A DNA stretch of 10,688 nucleotides from Bacteroidota bacterium (lineage in GTDB: Bacteria > Bacteroidota > Bacteroidia > UBA7662 > CANHCV01). Within the stretch, counting starts at the first letter, position 1, and every line of letters starts with the position of its first letter. The position numbers and the translations under genes are program-made. The stretch lies in contig JAIYBD010000088.1 of the NCBI GenBank assembly GCA_027488715.1, positions 1 to 10,688 on the forward strand, in the 5' to 3' direction. Below, piece after piece: positions 6,470 to 10,688 of this stretch. The notes beneath the pieces are model-generated. The model was not told where the DNA came from. It searched no databases and saw only the letters and a list, made by a program, of their open reading frames with translations.

Positions 6470-9372
6470 GCCAACTTGGTTGCTTTCTCAATTCGTTCGT
6501 AACCTTCTACAATATCGCCCACTTTGATATCGTTGTAGTTCTTCACCTGAAGACCACATTCGTACCCCGAGGCAACTTCTTTTACATCGTCTTTGTAACG
6601 TTTCAAAGAATCCAATTCTCCCGAATAAATAACAACTCCGTCGCGAACGATGCGGATTTTGGTATTTCGGTTGATTTTTCCATCCAACACCATACATCCA
6701 GCAACCGATCCAACTTTGGTAATTTTGAAAACTTCACGGATTTCAACGTTACAAACAATCTTCTCTTCGAAGGTTGGTGCCAACATGCCTTCCATAGCGC
6801 TCTTCACTTCTTCGATGGCATCGTAAATGATGGAGTAATTGCGGATATCGATTTCTTCGGTTTCGGCCAACTTGCGCGCTTGAGGGTAAGGACGTACTTG
6901 GAAACCAATGATGATCGCATCGGAAGCCGATGCCAAAAGAACATCGGATTCGGAGATTTGACCTACGCCTTTGTAAATCACGGAAACGCGTACTTGTTCG
7001 GTGCTCAATTTTTCGAGCGAATCGGCCAATGCTTCCGCCGATCCATCCACGTCGGCCTTGATAATCAACTTCAATTCCTGGAAATTACCGATGGCCAAAC
7101 GACGTCCGATTTCATCCAAAGTAATGTGTTTTTTGGTACGCATGCCTTGTTCGCGCAACAATTGATTGCGTCGGGTAGCGATGTCTTTTCCTTGGGCCTC
7201 CGTTTCAGGAACGAAAATTTTATCGCCAGCGGTAGGTGCTGCGGGGAAACCTAAGATCTGAACCGGGGTCGAAGGTCCAGCCTCTTTGATTCTCATGCCG
7301 CGTTCGTTCATCAAGGCTTTCACCTTGCCGAAATGCGAACCGGCAAGAATTGGATCTCCAACACGCAAGGTTCCTTTTTGAATAAGAACCGTGGTAACAA
7401 TTCCTTTTCCTTTATCCAACATCGCTTCAATCACAGTTCCTGATGCACGAATGGCAGGATCAGCTTTCAAATCGAGGATATCAGCTTCCAAAAGAATCTT
7501 TTCGAGCAACAACTCAACATTCATTCCTTTTTTAGCAGAAATCTCTTGACACTGGTATTTTCCGCCCCACTCTTCCACCAAGATATCCAACTGTGCAAGT
7601 TGTTCGCGGATACGATCGGGGTTAGCTTCCGGACGGTCGATTTTATTTAAGGCAAAGATGATAGGTACTCCTGCTGCTTGAGCGTGGGAGATCGCCTCCT
7701 TGGTTTGGGGCATGACCTGATCATCGGCTGAGATAACAATTACAACGATATCGGTTACTTGAGCTCCACGTGCACGCATGGCCGTGAAAGCCTCGTGACC
7801 TGGAGTATCCAAGAACGTAATTTCACGTCCATCGGGCAAAGTAACTTCGTAGGCACCAATGTGCTGGGTAATTCCTCCAGCTTCACCGGCGATTACGTTG
7901 GCCTTACGAATGTAATCCAACAACGATGTTTTACCGTGGTCAACGTGACCCATGATGGTAACGATGGGCGGACGGGTTACTTTATTTTCGTCGAGTTCTA
8001 CCTCTTCCAAATTGGGTTCATCGGATTCTGCCGATTGGAATTCCACTTCGAATCCGAACTCTTCAGCTACGATGGAGATGGTTTCAGCGTCCAAGCGTTG
8101 GTTGATGGATACCATCATGCCTAGCATGAACACTTTAGAGATGACTTCATTCACCGACACATCCATCAATTTTGCCAAATCGGAGGTAGTTAGGAATTCG
8201 GTTACTTTCAGGATTTTGTTTTCTCTTTCCTGATTCTCCATTTCCTGACGGAATTCCTCAGCGGCATCATCGCGTTTTTGGCGGCGCATTTTGGCGCGGT
8301 TATCGAACTTGGATTTTCCGCCGGCCATCCGCGCCATGGTAGCACGAATTTGGTCTTGGATTTGCTTTTCGGTGAGTTCAACCGGTTGGGCAGGAGCCGC
8401 TGCGGGTTGATTTCGATTGTTATTTCCTTTGTAATTCGGGTTGCGGTTTCCGCCTTGGTAGTTTGGACGATTACCACCGCCTGGGGTGAACGGACGATTT
8501 CCTGTATTGGGTGTTCCTGGGGTTGTTCCTGGTGCAGCAGCAGCTCCATCAGGTCCGGTTTTTTTACGTTTCCGCTTTTTCTTATCGTCGTTGGTCACCT
8601 GTCCGTTTGCCGTTGCCGACATCACGGGTTTTGGTTTTTTGGCGAATTGACTTAAATCAATTTTACCCATCACCACAGGACCAGAAAGCTTATCAGCTTT
8701 TGCTCTTACCACGGCATTGGGATCAACAGGCACCACTTCGGGAGCTGTGGATTCAATTACAGGGGGCGCTTCAACTACAGGAGGTTTTGGGGCTTCAACA
8801 ATGGGGGCCTCTGTTTTTTCAGGAGTTGGTTCAACCGTCTTTTCCACGATGGTTGGAGCTGGTTTTTCAACCACCTCAGCCACGGGTTCAGGGCTAGGTG
8901 TTGGTGTTGGTTTTTCAACTTCCACCGGTGCAGGAGCTACTTCTGGTTGCTCTGCTTTCTTGCCCGACAAATCAATTTTTCCAAGAACTTTTGGACCTGA
9001 GAGGGTCGGTGCTTTGGCTTCGATTTTTTCTTCTTCTGACTTTCGTTTGATCGGTTCATTCAAATTTTTGATCAGAATAACTTCTGAATCGTCGGAAGCA
9101 TCAGCATTGGATTTTGAATCCTCATGGGTATCAATGGAACTTGCTCCTTTTCGGTTCACGCCGATTTGGATTTTGTCGGCTTGTTCCCGAAGTTCTTTTT
9201 CTTTCCCGTATTCTTTCCCAAGTACGCGATACATATCGGTATCAATGGGGAAATTGGGGTTTCGCTCTACCGCAAATCCCTTACCAGTCAAAAATTCAAC
9301 GACTGATGACAAAGAGATGTTGAACTCTTTGGCGACTTTTGCGAGCTTGAGCGCTTTATTTTCGTCTGACAT
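6466..9372 (-). CDS. infB: Translation initiation factor IF-2
   Basis: This 968-residue GTPase places formyl-Met-tRNA on the 30S subunit and promotes 50S joining. A first IF2_N domain covers about 3-55 and a second about 388-440, ahead of the G domain. The G domain has G1 GHVDHGKT (475-482), G3 DTPGH (522-526), G4 NKID (576-579) and G5 SAKKG (612-616). The rest covers the beta-barrel domains, domain III and the C-terminal tRNA-binding domain, and appears complete. Between the two IF2_N domains lies a long disordered linker: acidic and Pro/Val/Glu-rich (about 110-225), a basic run KKKRKRKK (264-271), then Gly/Asn/Arg-rich (about 282-322). The length exceeds E. coli IF2 (890) but suits Bacteroidota. 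The start is supported by the immediate IF2_N fold and by a 38-base gap after nusA that shows no promoter, hairpin or other feature. Confidence 0.98.
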   Translation of the reverse strand: MSDENKALKLAKVAKEFNISLSSVVEFLTGKGFAVERNPNFPIDTDMYRVLGKEYGKEKELREQADKIQIGVNRKGASSIDTHEDSKSNADASDDSEVILIKNLNEPIKRKSEEEKIEAKAPTLSGPKVLGKIDLSGKKAEQPEVAPAPVEVEKPTPTPSPEPVAEVVEKPAPTIVEKTVEPTPEKTEAPIVEAPKPPVVEAPPVIESTAPEVVPVDPNAVVRAKADKLSGPVVMGKIDLSQFAKKPKPVMSATANGQVTNDDKKKRKRKKTGPDGAAAAPGTTPGTPNTGNRPFTPGGGNRPNYQGGNRNPNYKGNNNRNQPAAAPAQPVELTEKQIQDQIRATMARMAGGKSKFDNRAKMRRQKRDDAAEEFRQEMENQERENKILKVTEFLTTSDLAKLMDVSVNEVISKVFMLGMMVSINQRLDAETISIVAEEFGFEVEFQSAESDEPNLEEVELDENKVTRPPIVTIMGHVDHGKTSLLDYIRKANVIAGEAGGITQHIGAYEVTLPDGREITFLDTPGHEAFTAMRARGAQVTDIVVIVISADDQVMPQTKEAISHAQAAGVPIIFALNKIDRPEANPDRIREQLAQLDILVEEWGGKYQCQEISAKKGMNVELLLEKILLEADILDLKADPAIRASGTVIEAMLDKGKGIVTTVLIQKGTLRVGDPILAGSHFGKVKALMNERGMRIKEAGPSTPVQILGFPAAPTAGDKIFVPETEAQGKDIATRRNQLLREQGMRTKKHITLDEIGRRLAIGNFQELKLIIKADVDGSAEALADSLEKLSTEQVRVSVIYKGVGQISESDVLLASASDAIIIGFQVRPYPQARKLAETEEIDIRNYSIIYDAIEEVKSAMEGMLAPTFEEKIVCNVEIREVFKITKVGSVAGCMVLDGKINRNTKIRIVRDGVVIYSGELDSLKRYKDDVKEVASGYECGLQVKNYNDIKVGDIVEGYERIEKATKLA
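8650..9003 (-). repeat. Two copies of an LSGPxVxGKIDLS motif in the IF2 linker
   Basis: Residues 124-136 (LSGPKVLGKIDLS, bases 9003-8965) and 229-241 (LSGPVVMGKIDLS, bases 8688-8650) share 11 of 13 residues and bracket the Pro/Val/Glu-rich linker. Similar short motifs are common in IF2 of Bacteroidota; their role is not established here. Conservation in otherwise low-complexity sequence hints at a binding site rather than mere spacer. Confidence 0.75.
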
Positions 9373-9410
9373 ACGTTTTCTTTTTGGATGTTGGGGGAAA
9401 TGAGGGTTAA

Positions 9411-10649
9411 TTATTCGAATTCAGCTTTGATGATTCGATAGATTTCGGCTACGGTTTCTTCTTCGAGATCGGTACGTTTCACGATATCGGAAGGATCGAT
9501 GGCCAGAACAGATTTTGCGGTATCCAAACCAATGTTTTTCAACTCATCGATGATCCATTCTTCGATTTCATCGGCGAATTCATCCAAGTCGATATCTTCA
9601 TCACCTTCATCATTTTCGCGGAACACATCGATTTCATAACCGGTTAATTTCGCTGCAAGTTTGATGTTATGTCCACCTTTACCGATGGCCAAAGAAACTT
9701 GATCGGGTTTAAGGTAAACATCGGCTCTTTTTTGATTTTCATCCAAGGAGATGGATGAAATTTTTGCAGGTGAAAGGGCGCGAGTGATGTACAATTGAGT
9801 ATTGGTGGTGAATGGAATAACGTCGATGGATTCGTTGCGCAATTCGCGAACGATGCCGTGAATACGGCTTCCTTTCATGCCCACGCAAGCGCCAACGGGA
9901 TCGATACGATCATCGTAACTTTCTACGGCAACTTTGGCTCTTTCTCCTGGTTCGCGTACAATGTTCTTGATCACGATTAGGCCATCGAAAATCTCAGGAA
10001 CTTCCAACTCGAGAAGTTTGCCGAGGAACGAAGGTGCGGTACGAGAAACAATCACTCGAGGATTGTTATTCAACATTTCCACCTTCCAAACGACGGCACG
10101 AACGGTTTCGCCTTTTTTGTAAAAATCAGCGCGAATTTGCTCGGTTTTGGGAAGAATCAGCTCATTGCCTTCATCGTCGAGCAACAACATTTCCTTTTTC
10201 CAAACCTGATAAACCTCGCCAGAAATGATTTCTCCGATGCGGTCTTTGTATTTCTGATAAAGATTATCCTTCTCTAATTCGATAATTTTTTGAGCTAAAA
10301 TCTGCTTGGCGGCCAAAATGGCGCGACGTCCGAAATGCTCGATCTTCACTTCTTCGATGAGTTCTTCACCGATTTCAATGCTCTCGTCGATCTTGATGGC
10401 TTCGGCATAAGGAATTTTATCCAAGTCCCAAATATCTTCGGAGTTATCGTCGACAACTTCACGATTTCGCCAAATCTCAATCTCACCTTTTTCGGTATTG
10501 ACAATTAAGTCAAAGTTCTCGTCGGTCCCGTATCGTTTCTTCAACATGGTACGGAAAACTTCTTCCAGGATACGCATCATGGTGACGCGGTCCATCATTT
10601 TAAACTCTTTAAATTCCGAAAACGAGCCAATCAATTCTTCGCTACGCAT
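9411..10649 (-). CDS. nusA: Transcription termination/antitermination factor NusA
   Basis: This 412-residue protein binds RNA polymerase and nascent RNA, modulating pausing, termination and antitermination and helping couple transcription to translation. The N-terminal polymerase-binding domain covers about 1-127. An S1 domain follows (about 135-202). KH1 carries DPVGACVGMKGSRI (250-263) and KH2 carries AIGKGGHNIKLA (321-332), both with GxxG loops. An acidic stretch (343-361) leads to one short helical domain (to 412) that looks like a helix-hairpin-helix repeat; the two acidic repeats at the E. coli C-terminus (495 residues) are not both present, which is normal for the phylum. The start at 10649 gives the expected beginning, with SFSEFKEFKMMDRVTMM at residues 9-25, and lies 7 bases after the upstream stop. 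It shares the operon with infB. Confidence 0.98.
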   Translation of the reverse strand: MRSEELIGSFSEFKEFKMMDRVTMMRILEEVFRTMLKKRYGTDENFDLIVNTEKGEIEIWRNREVVDDNSEDIWDLDKIPYAEAIKIDESIEIGEELIEEVKIEHFGRRAILAAKQILAQKIIELEKDNLYQKYKDRIGEIISGEVYQVWKKEMLLLDDEGNELILPKTEQIRADFYKKGETVRAVVWKVEMLNNNPRVIVSRTAPSFLGKLLELEVPEIFDGLIVIKNIVREPGERAKVAVESYDDRIDPVGACVGMKGSRIHGIVRELRNESIDVIPFTTNTQLYITRALSPAKISSISLDENQKRADVYLKPDQVSLAIGKGGHNIKLAAKLTGYEIDVFRENDEGDEDIDLDEFADEIEEWIIDELKNIGLDTAKSVLAIDPSDIVKRTDLEEETVAEIYRIIKAEFE

Positions 10650-10656
10650 GGCAATC

Positions 10657-10688
10657 TTATTTAAATGATACTTCTACTTTTACTTCTA
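10657..10688 (-). CDS. rimP: Probable 3' end of ribosome maturation factor RimP (partial)
   Basis: An open frame enters at the window edge and ends at TAA (10659-10657), coding the tail EVKVEVSFK. RimP proteins of Bacteroidota commonly end in a similar Lys/Val/Ser-Phe-Lys beta strand, and rimP directly precedes nusA in most bacteria. RimP assists 30S maturation. Only nine residues are visible, so the call rests mainly on position; the 7-base gap to nusA fits an operon. Confidence 0.65.
   Translation of the reverse strand, partial: EVKVEVSFK

Noticed and set aside
8717..9403. Plus-strand open frame of 228 codons opposite the start of infB
   Set aside because: It is the mirror of the Pro/Val/Glu-rich IF2 linker, giving a Ser/Thr/Gly-rich product with no recognisable domain, and it lies wholly against a certain gene.

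Overview
The window is a stretch of a Bacteroidota chromosome, most likely from the Flavobacteriia or a close relative. The evidence is the rimP-nusA-infB gene order without ylxR, rplGA, rbfA or truB; an IF2 with the long Pro/Val/Glu linker and LSGPxVxGKIDLS repeats usual in that phylum; starts without clear Shine-Dalgarno sequences; a TAnnTTTG-type promoter element; and a very large secreted multidomain subtilase of the kind exported by type IX secretion. All genes lie on the minus strand, so the reading order runs from high to low coordinates.

Positions 10688 to 5975 hold a transcription/translation operon: the last codons of a probable rimP, then nusA, infB, and a small biotin carboxyl carrier-type protein whose start overlaps the infB stop by 4 bases. 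A strong hairpin followed by a T-rich tract (5938 to 5911) closes the unit. NusA acts on RNA polymerase, IF2 on initiator tRNA and the ribosome, and RimP on 30S maturation. The biotin carrier does not belong to this pathway and is the least expected member.

Positions 5871 to 3970 encode a duplicated-ATPase ABC-F protein with a C-terminal coiled coil, a soluble ribosome-associated factor. A 124-base AT-rich intergenic region follows. It contains a candidate Bacteroidota -7 element, two inverted repeats and a 12-base direct repeat.

From 3845 to the window edge (and beyond it) runs an uninterrupted reading frame of at least 1281 codons for a secreted S8 protease. It has a signal peptide, a propeptide, a catalytic domain with all four active-site residues visible, and at least six beta-rich accessory domains. 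Its C-terminus, where a sorting domain would be expected, is outside the window.

No gap exceeds 300 bases. I saw no tRNA, rRNA, CRISPR array, insertion sequence or phage gene. I do not see a previously undescribed system here; the points worth a second look are modest and are listed separately.
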